A stretch of DNA of 64,000 bases from an uncultured Oscillospiraceae bacterium (GTDB lineage: Bacteria; Bacillota; Clostridia; Oscillospirales; Oscillospiraceae), in contig CAJULD010000014.1 of assembly GCA_910587505.1 (NCBI GenBank), forward strand, positions 1 to 64,000, read 5' to 3'. The notes beneath the pieces are model-generated. The model was not told the DNA's origin, did no database searches, and saw only the letters and a list, made by a program, of their open reading frames with translations. Positions 6,978-14,694 of the stretch are shown piece by piece. Both the position numbers and the translations under genes were made by a program. Every line of letters starts with the position of its first letter. Position 1 is the first letter of the stretch.

Positions 6978-7172
6978 GTGAATGGACAGATGACGGCTCG
7001 GGACAGGGCGGAGCTCCGGCGGTATGTGGATGACCGAACCCCGTTCTTCATGCGGTCTGGCGTGTATAGCCAGTTGGCGACCGGGTGCAGCTCCGTAGAG
7101 CGTCTCGTAATCATGCGGGAGCAGATGGAGCGTCTGCGGAAGTCCCATCTGAACGACCGGAACCGGCGATAG
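6978..7172 (+). CDS. Small basic hypothetical protein
   Basis: A 64-residue Arg-rich protein, last in the P2 operon. GTG 6978 and in-frame ATG 6990 are both possible starts; only a weak AGCAGG lies upstream. The product is helical with conserved-looking Arg clusters, compatible with DNA or RNA binding, but I recognise no family. A terminator follows at 7183. Confidence 0.5.
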   Translation: MNGQMTARDRAELRRYVDDRTPFFMRSGVYSQLATGCSSVERLVIMREQMERLRKSHLNDRNRR

Positions 7173-7182
7173 CTGTGCCATC

Positions 7183-7209
7183 AGCGGGGGCGTGATGCCC
7201 CCGCTTTTT
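7183..7209 (+). terminator. Rho-independent terminator
   Basis: AGCGGGGGC pairs with GCCCCCGCT, followed by TTTTG. It ends the P2 operon just before the toxin-antitoxin promoter. Confidence 0.85.
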
Positions 7210-7229
7210 GTAAAACTGCTGTTTAACTC

Positions 7230-7258
7230 TTGCATGGGGCAAGCGAATCGTATATAAT
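7230..7258 (+). promoter_or_regulatory. Sigma-A promoter of toxin-antitoxin locus
   Basis: TTGCAT (7230-7235), 17 bp, TATAAT (7253-7258), about 20 bases before the toxin start. It lacks the TACC-type palindromes of P1 and P2, so the locus is controlled separately. Confidence 0.8.
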
Positions 7259-7279
7259 GACGATGAAAGGGGAAGTGTT

Positions 7280-7609
7280 ATGAAACGAACATACATTTTG
7301 ACCCCTGATTTCGATAAAGCCTGGAGCGGTATGGGACTTGGCGATGACGAGTTACAGTTGCTTCAACAGGTCTTGAATAAGGACCCTGAAATTGGAACTG
7401 TGATTCCCGGCCTTGGCGGTGCCAGAAAGGTACGCATACCTCTTGAGGGCCGTGGGAAATCCGGTGGCGGCCGAGTTGTCTACGTTGACATCGTAGTAAA
7501 AGAGCAGATATACCTCTTGGCTGCCTATGCCAAGAATGTGCAGACCGATTTAGACCCAGATCAAAAGAAAGTTATTCGCAAGATGGTTGAGATTATCAAG
7601 GAGGAGTAA
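7280..7609 (+). CDS. RelE/HigB-type toxin
   Basis: The 109-residue protein matches the RelE toxin family in which PDF at the N-terminus is followed by IPGLGGARKVR, GRGKSGGGRVVYV and YLLAAYAKN. These toxins are ribosome-dependent or free mRNA endonucleases; the conserved Arg, Lys and Tyr residues of that core are present, so it looks intact. The toxin gene comes first and an Xre antitoxin second, the HigBA order. AAGGGG precedes ATG 7280. Function follows from the family, not from direct evidence. Confidence 0.85.
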   Translation: MKRTYILTPDFDKAWSGMGLGDDELQLLQQVLNKDPEIGTVIPGLGGARKVRIPLEGRGKSGGGRVVYVDIVVKEQIYLLAAYAKNVQTDLDPDQKKVIRKMVEIIKEE

Positions 7610-7613
7610 GTTT

Positions 7614-7940
7614 ATGGAGAAGAGCTACTATGAGATGCTTAAATCCGGCCTGGAAGATGCAGTAGCATTTTCCAAAGGAGATACGTCCCGGTGCAGAGTA
7701 ATTGAGGTAGAGATTCCCGATCCTGTTCCTGCCCCTGCATATAAGGCTGCCGATGTCGTTCGTACCCGTCAGGCGCTCAATCTGACCCAGCGGGCACTCG
7801 CTAAAGCGATGGGCGTACCTACCGAAACGGTGGAGGAATGGGAGAATGGCAAGGTTGAACCCTCTGGTATTGCCAGCCGCTTCTTGTTCCTGCTGGACGG
7901 AGACCACTCGCTGGTTGACCGTTTGACTGCCCTGCAATGA
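7614..7940 (+). CDS. Xre-family antitoxin (HigA/NadS-like)
   Basis: Only four bases separate it from the toxin stop, with GAGGAG before ATG 7614. The 108-residue product has an N-terminal segment likely to wrap the toxin and a C-terminal Xre helix-turn-helix (ALNLTQRALAKAMGVPTETVEEWENGKVEPSG). It should neutralise the RelE-type protein and repress the promoter at 7230. The DNA-binding domain at the C-terminus after the toxin-binding part is typical for antitoxins that follow their toxin gene. Confidence 0.85.
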   Translation: MEKSYYEMLKSGLEDAVAFSKGDTSRCRVIEVEIPDPVPAPAYKAADVVRTRQALNLTQRALAKAMGVPTETVEEWENGKVEPSGIASRFLFLLDGDHSLVDRLTALQ

Positions 7941-7960
7941 TTTGAAGGAGTGCAATCGAC

Positions 7961-8260
7961 ATGGCCGCCATGAACATCGAAGTAGAGTTGGATGATTACA
8001 CGTTGAAGAAGGCGGTTGCTGTTTGTGAGAGGGAAGGCATCAGCCTTGAAGGAGCGGTTGCCGTCTTCGTGAATCAGATAGCAGTCGAGGGAAGCATCCC
8101 CCTCAACGGGGGGATGCTTGCACTTCGCAAGCTCGGTGAGGAGGCTAAACGGAACGGAACAGCGAACATGACCCTGGAGGAAATAAACGAGGAGATTGCC
8201 GTTGCCAGGAGAGGGCGGGCCGAACGTGAGAGCGGTGAAAACCAGCCCCCTGTGAAGTAA
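7961..8260 (+). CDS. RelB/DinJ-like antitoxin, no cognate toxin
   Basis: The first 50 residues look like the ribbon-helix-helix end of RelB/DinJ antitoxins: a short strand with Val/Glu alternation, then LKKAVAVCEREGISLEGAVAVFVNQIAVEGSIPL. The 50-residue tail is charged and would bind a toxin. However, no YafQ/RelE gene follows it. It lies 20 bases after the Xre antitoxin with AAGGAG upstream, so it may be a third member of this operon or a solitary antitoxin. A perfect hairpin (8093-8120) lies inside the coding sequence. Confidence 0.65.
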   Translation: MAAMNIEVELDDYTLKKAVAVCEREGISLEGAVAVFVNQIAVEGSIPLNGGMLALRKLGEEAKRNGTANMTLEEINEEIAVARRGRAERESGENQPPVK

Positions 8261-8366
8261 AACCGCCTCATCCAGAAATAATGACCGCACACAATGAGCC
8301 ACAAGGGGCGGCAAGGACATTCCCCTTATACTTTCCCATCCAAACGCAACCGCCGCTCCAAGAGGC

Positions 8367-8383
8367 TCCTACGAGCTAATACG
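8367..8383 (+). repeat. 17-base direct repeat, right copy
   Basis: Identical to 1477-1493. It lies in the 244-base gap between the toxin-antitoxin locus and the acetyltransferase, where phage-like gene content stops and chromosomal genes begin. Confidence 0.6.
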
Positions 8384-8504
8384 AGGAAAGGCCCCAAAAC
8401 GGGGCGGTGTTGCCCAGTTTTTGGGGGTAAAAATCGTATCTCCCGTGACCAGAGGGGATGCGATGTTCATAGCAGACGGGACAGGCTGACGGAGGTATAG
8501 ACCG

Positions 8505-8894
8505 GTGGAATACAGAACAGACGATCAGCAGCTTGATGCCTCCGCATTTATAGTCTTTGTCAACCAGGTCTGGCCGGGGAATTATGATGAAAAGAGAATG
8601 CAGGCCGCTTTATCCAAAACCATCAATATCACGGCTTATGACGGCAGTCAGCTGGTGGGCTGCCTGCGGATTCTTTCCGACGGATACTGTTTTGGAACGA
8701 TTACGGAGCTGCTGGTCCTCCCGGCGTATCAAAAGCGGGGCATTGGTAGCAGGCTCCTCCAGCTGGCCAGGAGCCACACCCCTTCCACGCTGTATTTCGG
8801 CGCACAGCCGGGCACGGAAACGTTTTATGAAAAGAACGGGTGTGAAAAAGGCATGGCCTCCTATGTGATAAAGAAGAAACGTCAGGAATCATAA
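8505..8894 (+). CDS. GNAT-family N-acetyltransferase
   Basis: A 129-residue GNAT protein. The acetyl-CoA-binding motif A is visible as ITELLVLPAYQKRGIGSRLLQLA (Q/RxxGxG/A type), followed by the FYEKNGCEK turn typical of motif B. The substrate cannot be read from the sequence. I use GTG 8505 because GGAGGT lies about nine bases upstream; there is no better ATG. The gene stands alone after the mobile block and may be its first chromosomal neighbour. Confidence 0.85.
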   Translation: MEYRTDDQQLDASAFIVFVNQVWPGNYDEKRMQAALSKTINITAYDGSQLVGCLRILSDGYCFGTITELLVLPAYQKRGIGSRLLQLARSHTPSTLYFGAQPGTETFYEKNGCEKGMASYVIKKKRQES

Positions 8895-8914
8895 CGCAAA
8901 CCGGCGCGGCGGGC

Positions 8915-8943
8915 TTGACTGCCGCGCCGTTCTCCTGTAAAAT
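8915..8943 (+). promoter_or_regulatory. Sigma-A promoter
   Basis: TTGACT (8915-8920), 17 bp, TAAAAT (8938-8943). It drives the Uma2 relic and probably the small membrane protein at 9372. Confidence 0.8.
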
Positions 8944-8987
8944 AGGATCAGAAGGAATCCGGTTATCTGTAGAGAGGCGCATACGGC

Positions 8988-9341
8988 GTGGACGGCAGTC
9001 CGGTTTGGCAGGAGGCGCTTCGGGAGGAACTGCCGAGTGGGGAATCTGCGTCCATGTCTCCCCGTTCCACCTTCAACCACAACCGGGTGGCGAGCAATCT
9101 TTACCGTGCTTTTGCAGACCGGCTGGGAAGCAGTGCCTGTATGGCCATCGCGGGCGGGACGGATCTCTATCTGACGGAGAAGGACCGGTTTGCGCCGCGG
9201 GAGGTCTACACCTGCCCGCCCTGGACGAAGGACGTCCCGACCGAGGAGGAGCAGGCGGAAGCGGTCGCTCGCTTCCGATGCAGCCTGAACGATGATTTTG
9301 ACATATCTCTGAAGGACATCTTCAAAGGAGTCCTTCCGTAA
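8988..9341 (+). pseudogene. Uma2-family (DUF820) endonuclease relic with core deleted
   Basis: The N-terminal part MSPRSTFNHNRVASNLYRAF to TDLYLTEKDRF matches the start of Uma2 proteins. The C-terminal part from EVYTCPPW to CSLNDDFDISLKDIF matches their end. The middle, about 75-80 residues that hold the PD-(D/E)xK catalytic residues, is missing, and the two halves join in frame. The protein would be stable in reading frame but catalytically dead. The N-terminus is also odd, since GTG 8988 falls inside the usual DGxxY region. The promoter at 8915 remains intact. Family assignment is from recalled sequence pattern. Confidence 0.7.
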
Positions 9342-9371
9342 GAGTCTGCCCGTGCAAAGGAGGTAAAACAC

Positions 9372-9590
9372 ATGCTTGCCCTGTTGAAAGGACACGTCAG
9401 CGACGCGGCCGCGCCGTTCCTGTTTGTCGTACTGTTTCTGGTGATCGTAGGCGGGGCTCTTTGGCTGACGCCGCGGCTGGCAAAATGGCTGGATGAAAAG
9501 GACGCCGGGAACAGGAGCTACTACGACGGGATGCTTACCGAGGACCCCAACGCGCCAAAGGAGGAGGGGGAAGAGGGAGAAGCTGACTGA
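9372..9590 (+). CDS. Small single-pass membrane protein
   Basis: A 72-residue protein with a strong AAAGGAGG ribosome site. One membrane helix (about residues 14-33, FLFVVLFLVIVGGALWL) is followed by a polar, Glu-rich tail ending in EEGEEGEAD. No family is recognised. It follows the Uma2 relic by 30 bases and may share its promoter. Confidence 0.6.
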   Translation: MLALLKGHVSDAAAPFLFVVLFLVIVGGALWLTPRLAKWLDEKDAGNRSYYDGMLTEDPNAPKEEGEEGEAD

Positions 9591-9663
9591 CCTGCCCAAT
9601 ATCGGCCCCAAAGCGGCGGAGGATCCGGAAGCGGCCGGATCACGACGCCGGACCGGCTGCGCA

Positions 9664-9692
9664 GGCGCCTGCCGCCGCGAGCGGCAGGCGCC
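9664..9692. other. 11-bp GC-rich hairpin
   Basis: GGCGCCTGCCG pairs perfectly with CGGCAGGCGCC around a seven-base loop. No T-run follows. It lies in the 168-base gap before the phosphatase gene and may act as a weak terminator or transcript stabiliser. Confidence 0.6.
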
Positions 9693-9758
9693 GCCGAATA
9701 ACCTGGTTTCGCAGCCTGCCGGCCGCGGGTAATGCGGAGCTTTAGAGGAGGGATTCCC

Positions 9759-10334
9759 ATGGGTTCGCTGTTGCCATCGACAAGAAACACCCGGGCGCTG
9801 CCGGCGGGGACTCTGCGGTATATCAGGAGCGATGTGCCGGAGAGGCTGGCTGCTGCAGAAATCCAGTGGCTGCTGGACAACCATATCATCACCGCCGTGG
9901 ACCTGCGGTCGGAGGAGGAGGTCTCCCAAAGACCGTGCTGTCTGGCGGAGCAGGCCGGGTTCCGGTATGTCCATCTTCCGGTTACAGGAGGCGGGGATAC
10001 GCCCGGGTCGATGGAGCATCTGCATACGGTATACCAGCAGATGGTAGATGAGCAGATGGAGAAAATTGTTGACACTGTTATGAACGCCGATTCCAATGTG
10101 CTCTACTTCTGCACGGCCGGGAAGGACCGAACTGGCGTTGTGTCGGCTGTTATCCTGATGCGGCTGGGGTACAGTGACGACGTGATTATTGATGATTATA
10201 TGGCGTCGAAGGACAATTTGATGGATATGCTGACGGTGTATGCCGGGGCGCATCCGGAGGTGGACATGGAAATCATCGTGCCCCACAGAGAAAACATGGA
10301 GCGGTTACTGAAATATTTACACTCTGCATTATAA
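9759..10334 (+). CDS. Tyrosine-protein phosphatase
   Basis: The 191-residue protein carries the phosphatase signature FCTAGKDRTG, with the Cys nucleophile at about residue 118 and Arg at 124 (C-x5-R). The upstream DLRSEEEV segment is typical of the bacterial Y_phosphatase3 group. It should remove phosphate from tyrosine or possibly phosphoinositide-type substrates. I start at ATG 9759, which has GAGGAGG upstream; an ATG at 9732 has none. It lies 24 bases before tgt but is probably not functionally linked. Confidence 0.85.
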   Translation: MGSLLPSTRNTRALPAGTLRYIRSDVPERLAAAEIQWLLDNHIITAVDLRSEEEVSQRPCCLAEQAGFRYVHLPVTGGGDTPGSMEHLHTVYQQMVDEQMEKIVDTVMNADSNVLYFCTAGKDRTGVVSAVILMRLGYSDDVIIDDYMASKDNLMDMLTVYAGAHPEVDMEIIVPHRENMERLLKYLHSAL

Positions 10335-10358
10335 GATACCAAAACAAGGAGTTACCTT

Positions 10359-11492
10359 ATGTTCAAGGTCATCAAACAGCAGGGCCGCGCCCGGCGGGGG
10401 CAGTTTTCCTGCGCACACGGCGGGGTGGTGCAGACCCCCGTTTTCATGAACGTAGGCACTCAGGGGGCCATCAAGGGCGCGGTCAGCGCCCACGACCTGA
10501 AGGACCTCAAGTGCCAGATCGAGCTGAGCAACACCTATCACCTCCATCTCCGTCCCGGCGACGGCGTGGTGAAGGCTTTGGGAGGCCTCCATAAGATGAT
10601 GGACTGGGACGGGCCCATCCTGACGGACTCCGGGGGCTTCCAGGTGTTCTCCCTGGCGGGACTGCGGAAAATCACCGAGGAGGGCGTCACCTTTGCCTCC
10701 CATATCGACGGGCGGCGCATTTTCATGGGCCCCGAGGAGTCCATGCAGATCCAGTCCCATCTGGGCAGCGACATCGCCATGGCCTTCGACGAGTGCGTGG
10801 AAAACCCGGCTCCCTACGACTATGTGAAGCAGTCCTGCGAGAGGACTCTCCGATGGCTGAAGCGGTGCAAGGCGGAGCACGAACGGCTGAGAGCCCTGCC
10901 GGACTGCGTGAACTCCAGACAGATGCTTTTTGGCATCAATCAGGGAGGAATCTGCGAGGACCTGCGGATCTGGAGCATGCAGGAGAGCGCCAAAGTGGAC
11001 TGCGACGGCTACGGCATCGGCGGCCTGGCGGTGGGGGAGGCCACGGAGGTCATGTACCGCATTCTGGACGTGACGCTGCCCTACGCGCCCCAGGACAAGC
11101 CCCGATATCTCATGGGCGTGGGCACCCCCTCCAATATTATCGAGGGCGTATGGCGTGGCATCGACTTTTTCGACTGCGTCATGCCTGCCCGGAACGCCCG
11201 CCACGGAAAACTTTTTACCTGGAGCGGCAGCCTGAACATCAGGAATGAGAAGTATAAGCTGGACGAGCGGCCCATTGAGCCGGGGTGCGGGTGTCCCGCC
11301 TGCCGGAGCTTCTCCCGGGCCTATCTGCGTCATCTGTTCAAGGCGGAGGAGATGCTGGCCATGCGTCTGGCGGTGATGCACAACCTCTGGTTCTACAACA
11401 CCCTCATGGAGCGGATCCGGGACGCGCTGGACGCCGGGGAATACGAAGCGTTCCGGGCGGAGTACAGCAGGAAGCTGGGAGAGCGGGTCTGA
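10359..11492 (+). CDS. tgt: tRNA-guanine transglycosylase
   Basis: The 377-residue protein matches bacterial Tgt in length and motifs. ILTDSGGFQVFSL contains Asp90, and GIDFFDCVMPARNARHG holds the second active-site Asp. A CxCxxC...H zinc site lies near residue 310 (CGCPACRSFSRAYLRHL). It exchanges guanine 34 for preQ1 (or queuine by salvage) in tRNAs for Asp, Asn, His and Tyr. The usual partners queA, ruvAB and yajC are not adjacent here. AAGGAG precedes ATG 10359. Confidence 0.95.
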   Translation: MFKVIKQQGRARRGQFSCAHGGVVQTPVFMNVGTQGAIKGAVSAHDLKDLKCQIELSNTYHLHLRPGDGVVKALGGLHKMMDWDGPILTDSGGFQVFSLAGLRKITEEGVTFASHIDGRRIFMGPEESMQIQSHLGSDIAMAFDECVENPAPYDYVKQSCERTLRWLKRCKAEHERLRALPDCVNSRQMLFGINQGGICEDLRIWSMQESAKVDCDGYGIGGLAVGEATEVMYRILDVTLPYAPQDKPRYLMGVGTPSNIIEGVWRGIDFFDCVMPARNARHGKLFTWSGSLNIRNEKYKLDERPIEPGCGCPACRSFSRAYLRHLFKAEEMLAMRLAVMHNLWFYNTLMERIRDALDAGEYEAFRAEYSRKLGERV

Positions 11493-11526
11493 TCCTTTTC
11501 TTATCCACTTTTATTGAGGAATATGT

Positions 11527-12126
11527 ATGATTATCTGGCTCAACGGCGCTTTTGGCGCGGGGAAGACCACAACGGCCTTTGAACTGCACCGGCGGCTTCC
11601 GGACTCTTTCGTGTATGATCCGGAAAACGTGGGCGGCTTTCTCCGAAAGAATATGCCGCCGGCGTGCCATACCCCGGATTTTCAGGATATGGAACTGTGG
11701 CGGAGCTTCAACTTTCAGATGCTGAAGGAACTCCACGACAACTGGAAAGGCGCCGTCATCGTCCCCATGACGCTGGTCAATCCGGCATATCACGGGGAGA
11801 TCATCCGCCGGCTGCTGGACGAGGAGGTGCCTGTGGTTCATGTCATTCTGTATGCCAGCCGCGAGACCATTTTGCGGCGGCTGAAGAAACGGAGCCTTGG
11901 CCTAGTGAGCCGGGAGGCCTTTGCCGTGGAGGCGATCGACCGCTGTCTGGACTTTTTTGACAGCCAGAAGGACGCTTTGAAAATTTATACTGATGGCATG
12001 TCTGTTGAGCAGGCTGTTGAGAGGATTGGAGAAGTGTGCGAACTGCCGCTGCTGCCGGACCGCCGGGGCAGGGTGACCAGGGAAGCAGGCCGCCTGGCCG
12101 TATGGTTCCGGCACATCAGAGGGTAA
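11527..12126 (+). CDS. tmrB: TmrB-like ATP-binding protein
   Basis: The 199-residue protein has a P-loop GAFGAGKT at residues 7-14 and matches Bacillus TmrB over its length (IIWLNGAFGAGKTTTAFELHRRL, VYDPENVG, IVPMTLVNP, RCLDFF). In Bacillus, TmrB gives tunicamycin resistance, apparently by binding the drug at the membrane. The C-terminal helix needed for membrane attachment seems present (RLAVWFRHIRG). GAGGAA precedes ATG 11527. Drug specificity here is inferred from similarity only. Confidence 0.8.
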   Translation: MIIWLNGAFGAGKTTTAFELHRRLPDSFVYDPENVGGFLRKNMPPACHTPDFQDMELWRSFNFQMLKELHDNWKGAVIVPMTLVNPAYHGEIIRRLLDEEVPVVHVILYASRETILRRLKKRSLGLVSREAFAVEAIDRCLDFFDSQKDALKIYTDGMSVEQAVERIGEVCELPLLPDRRGRVTREAGRLAVWFRHIRG

Positions 12127-12169
12127 CCTGGTCCGTCGTGGCGTCAACAAAATGTAAAATTGCCGGATT

Positions 12170-12229
12170 CTCAAGGAGGCAAAGCCTCCTTGAGTAACTT
12201 TTTGCTGCTTTTTCCTTACGAAAAAGCAG
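12170..12229 (+). terminator. Terminator followed by a CTTTTTC/GAAAAAG palindrome
   Basis: CTCAAGGAGGC (12170-12180) pairs with GCCTCCTTGAG (12184-12194), followed by a T-rich run. A second stem, CTGCTTTTTC with GAAAAAGCAG (12205-12229), belongs to the palindrome family seen in several gaps of this window. Confidence 0.8.
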
Positions 12230-12285
12230 TTCGCGCCTCCACGTCCGGGAGGAAAACTGTTTTTCGGGATTTCGGTAGAAATCGG

Positions 12286-12314
12286 TTGTTTTCGCTGGAA
12301 ATCCATGGTATATT
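12286..12314 (+). promoter_or_regulatory. murD promoter
   Basis: TTGTTT (12286-12291), 17 bp, TATATT (12309-12314), about 28 bases before the murD start. Confidence 0.7.
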
Positions 12315-12342
12315 AAATAAATAAAATGGGGGAGGGACCTCT

Positions 12343-13722
12343 ATGACCTTACGGGAATATATGGAAACGCTGCGGAATAAGCGCGTGGCGGTAATTGGCA
12401 TCGGCGTCAGCAACCGTCCGCTGCTGCGTCTGCTGCTGGAGGCAGGAATTGATGTAACCGCCTGCGATAAAAAGAACCGGGCCGCCCTGGGCGAGCTGGG
12501 AGATGAACTGGAGAAAATGGGCTGTAAGCTTCATCTGGGAGAGGACTATCTGGAGGCGCTGGATCAGGACGTGATTTTCCGGACGCCAGGGCTGCACCCC
12601 CGTTTTCTGGAGGCTTCCAGGGCGCGGGGAAGTGTCATTACCTCGGAAATGGAAGTGTTCTTTGACGTATGTCCCTGTCCGGTCCTGGCGGTGACAGGCA
12701 GCGACGGGAAGACCACCACCACCACGATCATCGCCCGCCTGCTGGAGGCGGCGGGCCACACCGTCCATCTCGGCGGAAACATCGGCCGCCCTCTGCTCTC
12801 GGAGGCGGACGCCATCCGGCCCGGCGACTGGGCGGTGGTGGAGCTGAGCTCCTTTCAGTTGCTGACCATAAAAAAAAGTCCGCATATTGCGGTGCTGACC
12901 AATCTGGCCCCCAATCACCTGGACGTCCATACCGACATGGCGGAGTATGTGGAGGCTAAGGCAAATCTGCTGGCCGGTCAGACATCATCAGACCGCGCGG
13001 TGTGCAACTGGGACAATGATATTACAAAAAGTCTCGCCAGCAGAACTGCCGGCAAGGTGTATTACTTCACACATGCGCCGGAACAGATTCCCGATGCCGG
13101 CTGCTATCTGGAAGACGGCGCCATCTGGTATCGGGACGGCGGAGAGGGGCGGGCGGTGCTGCCGCTGGCGGATATCCTGCTGCCGGGGACCCACAATGTG
13201 GAAAACTATATGGCGGCGATCTGCGCCGTGCAGGGACTGGTTCCGGATGAGACGGTCCGAAGCTTTGCCAGAACCTTCGGCGGAGTGGAGCACCGGATCG
13301 AGCTGGTGCGGAAGTGCCGGGGCGTTCGCTGGTACAACGACTCCATTGCCTCCAGCCCCAGCCGGACTATTGCGGGCCTTCGTTCCTTCCCGGAAAAGGT
13401 GATCCTGATTGCCGGAGGAAAGGACAAGGGGATCAGTTATGCGCCCCTTGGTCCGGTGGTAAACGACCATGTGAAGCTGCTGATCCTCTGCGGCGCTACG
13501 GAAGGCGTGATCCGGGAGGCCGTCCTGTCGGCGGAAAACTATCACGGTCTGGAGATTCTGACCGCGGAGAACTACCCGGCGGCGGTCCGCCTGGCGGACG
13601 GACGGTCCGAGATGGGAGACGTGGTGCTCCTCTCACCGGCCAGCACCTCCTTCGACCGGTTCAAAAATTTTGAGGAGCGGGGCCATGTGTTCAAGGATCT
13701 GGTAAACGAACTGCCGGAATGA
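12343..13722 (+). CDS. murD: UDP-N-acetylmuramoyl-L-alanine--D-glutamate ligase
   Basis: The 459-residue protein has all three Mur ligase domains: an N-terminal nucleotide-binding fold (VAVIGIGVSNRPL), the ATPase domain with GSDGKTT at about residues 119-125, and a C-terminal domain with GGKDKG. It adds D-Glu to UDP-MurNAc-L-Ala in the cytoplasmic phase of wall synthesis. It is alone here, not in a dcw cluster. GGGGAGGGA precedes ATG 12343. Confidence 0.95.
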   Translation: MTLREYMETLRNKRVAVIGIGVSNRPLLRLLLEAGIDVTACDKKNRAALGELGDELEKMGCKLHLGEDYLEALDQDVIFRTPGLHPRFLEASRARGSVITSEMEVFFDVCPCPVLAVTGSDGKTTTTTIIARLLEAAGHTVHLGGNIGRPLLSEADAIRPGDWAVVELSSFQLLTIKKSPHIAVLTNLAPNHLDVHTDMAEYVEAKANLLAGQTSSDRAVCNWDNDITKSLASRTAGKVYYFTHAPEQIPDAGCYLEDGAIWYRDGGEGRAVLPLADILLPGTHNVENYMAAICAVQGLVPDETVRSFARTFGGVEHRIELVRKCRGVRWYNDSIASSPSRTIAGLRSFPEKVILIAGGKDKGISYAPLGPVVNDHVKLLILCGATEGVIREAVLSAENYHGLEILTAENYPAAVRLADGRSEMGDVVLLSPASTSFDRFKNFEERGHVFKDLVNELPE

Positions 13723-13811
13723 CCGGGAGGAGGATGGCGGTTCTGTTTTGAAGCGCGCCTGGTATAGGGAAAAGCCGTTGGAGCATAGGCTTACCCTGAG
13801 GTGATGATCTC

Positions 13812-14498
13812 ATGCGCCGCCGTCCCCCCATGCAGCCCCGGCAGAAGGCGAAAATTTTCTGCTTTTTCCTGGCTTTTATTCTGACAGTCCTTCTTCTTGT
13901 GGGAACCGGTCATCTGCGCTCCATTCTGGGCAGCCTGGCGGTGACGCGGGTGTCCAATCTGGTCAACCAGGTGGTGACGGAGGCGGTCAGCGACGCGGTC
14001 AACAGCGGGGATATCCAGTACCGTCAGCTGATTTCCCTGGAAAAGAACGACAGCGGCGGCGTAGCCGCCCTGGTGAGCAACATGGCGGAATTCAACCGGC
14101 TGCAGGCTACTATCACGGGGGATATTCTCCAACGGCTGGGGGAGATGGCGGATATCGAGCTGAAAATCCCCGCCGGGACCCTGAGCGGGTCGGCGTTTCT
14201 GGCGGGGCGGGGACCGGAGCTTTCCGTGCGGATGCAGTCCACCGGCAGCTGCTCGGCCCGGTTTGAAAACGCCTTTTCCCACGCGGGAATCAATCAGACC
14301 ACTCACCAGATTCTGCTGTGCGTGGATGTGTCCGTATCCATTCTGCTGCCGGGATTCCGCACAGGCACGGAGGTCTCCAACTCGTTCTCCGTGGCGGAGA
14401 CGGTCATCGTGGGAGAGGTCCCCGATACTTATACATATTTTGATTCCGGGAATGATATCCAGGAAGACGCCTATGAGTACGCCATCAACAATGGATAA
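13812..14498 (+). CDS. yunB: Sporulation protein YunB
   Basis: The 228-residue protein has one N-terminal membrane helix (about residues 15-37) and the YunB extracytoplasmic domain (ITGDILQRLGEMADIELKIPAGTLSG, then NAFSHAGINQTTHQI). YunB in Bacillus is a sigma-E-controlled protein needed for proper spore formation; its biochemical role is unclear. A full GAGGTGAT ribosome site precedes ATG 13812. It marks the organism as belonging to a spore-forming lineage. Confidence 0.85.
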   Translation: MRRRPPMQPRQKAKIFCFFLAFILTVLLLVGTGHLRSILGSLAVTRVSNLVNQVVTEAVSDAVNSGDIQYRQLISLEKNDSGGVAALVSNMAEFNRLQATITGDILQRLGEMADIELKIPAGTLSGSAFLAGRGPELSVRMQSTGSCSARFENAFSHAGINQTTHQILLCVDVSVSILLPGFRTGTEVSNSFSVAETVIVGEVPDTYTYFDSGNDIQEDAYEYAINNG

Positions 14499-14531
14499 AC
14501 ATACATCCTTTTTCTTGAGAGAACAGGCGGG

Positions 14532-14652
14532 CAAAAAGAACTTCAGAAATTTGACGTGGCTGCTTCACAGGAAAATTTCCGGAAAGTTTTTGGCCGCTTT
14601 TTTAAAAGCGGTAGGGAACCCCTGCCGGGGCTGAGGCAAAGCTCCGGCAGGA
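14532..14652 (+). repeat. Intergenic repeat module, copy 1
   Basis: CAAAAAGAACTTCAGAAAT (14532-14550) is identical to 24096-24114. From 14568, GGAAAATTTCC, a GTTTT run, CCGCTTTTTTAAAAGCGG and GCAAAGCTCCGGC follow; the same order is seen in degenerate form at 31769-31840. It fills most of the gap between yunB and ligA. Confidence 0.6.
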
Positions 14653-14694
14653 GGTGGGCGGGAGCCCGACATTCACGGGAGCATGGAGGAACCA

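Noticed and set aside
1477..8383. The 17-base repeats as attL/attR of the whole prophage
   Set aside because: The lysis genes lie outside the left copy and no integrase or tRNA target is visible, so they cannot be the ends of the entire phage. They are reported only as a bracketing repeat.
8889..10286. Minus-strand frame of 465 codons over the Uma2 relic and phosphatase
   Set aside because: It is antisense to genes with family motifs and ribosome sites; no recognisable domain or start signal.
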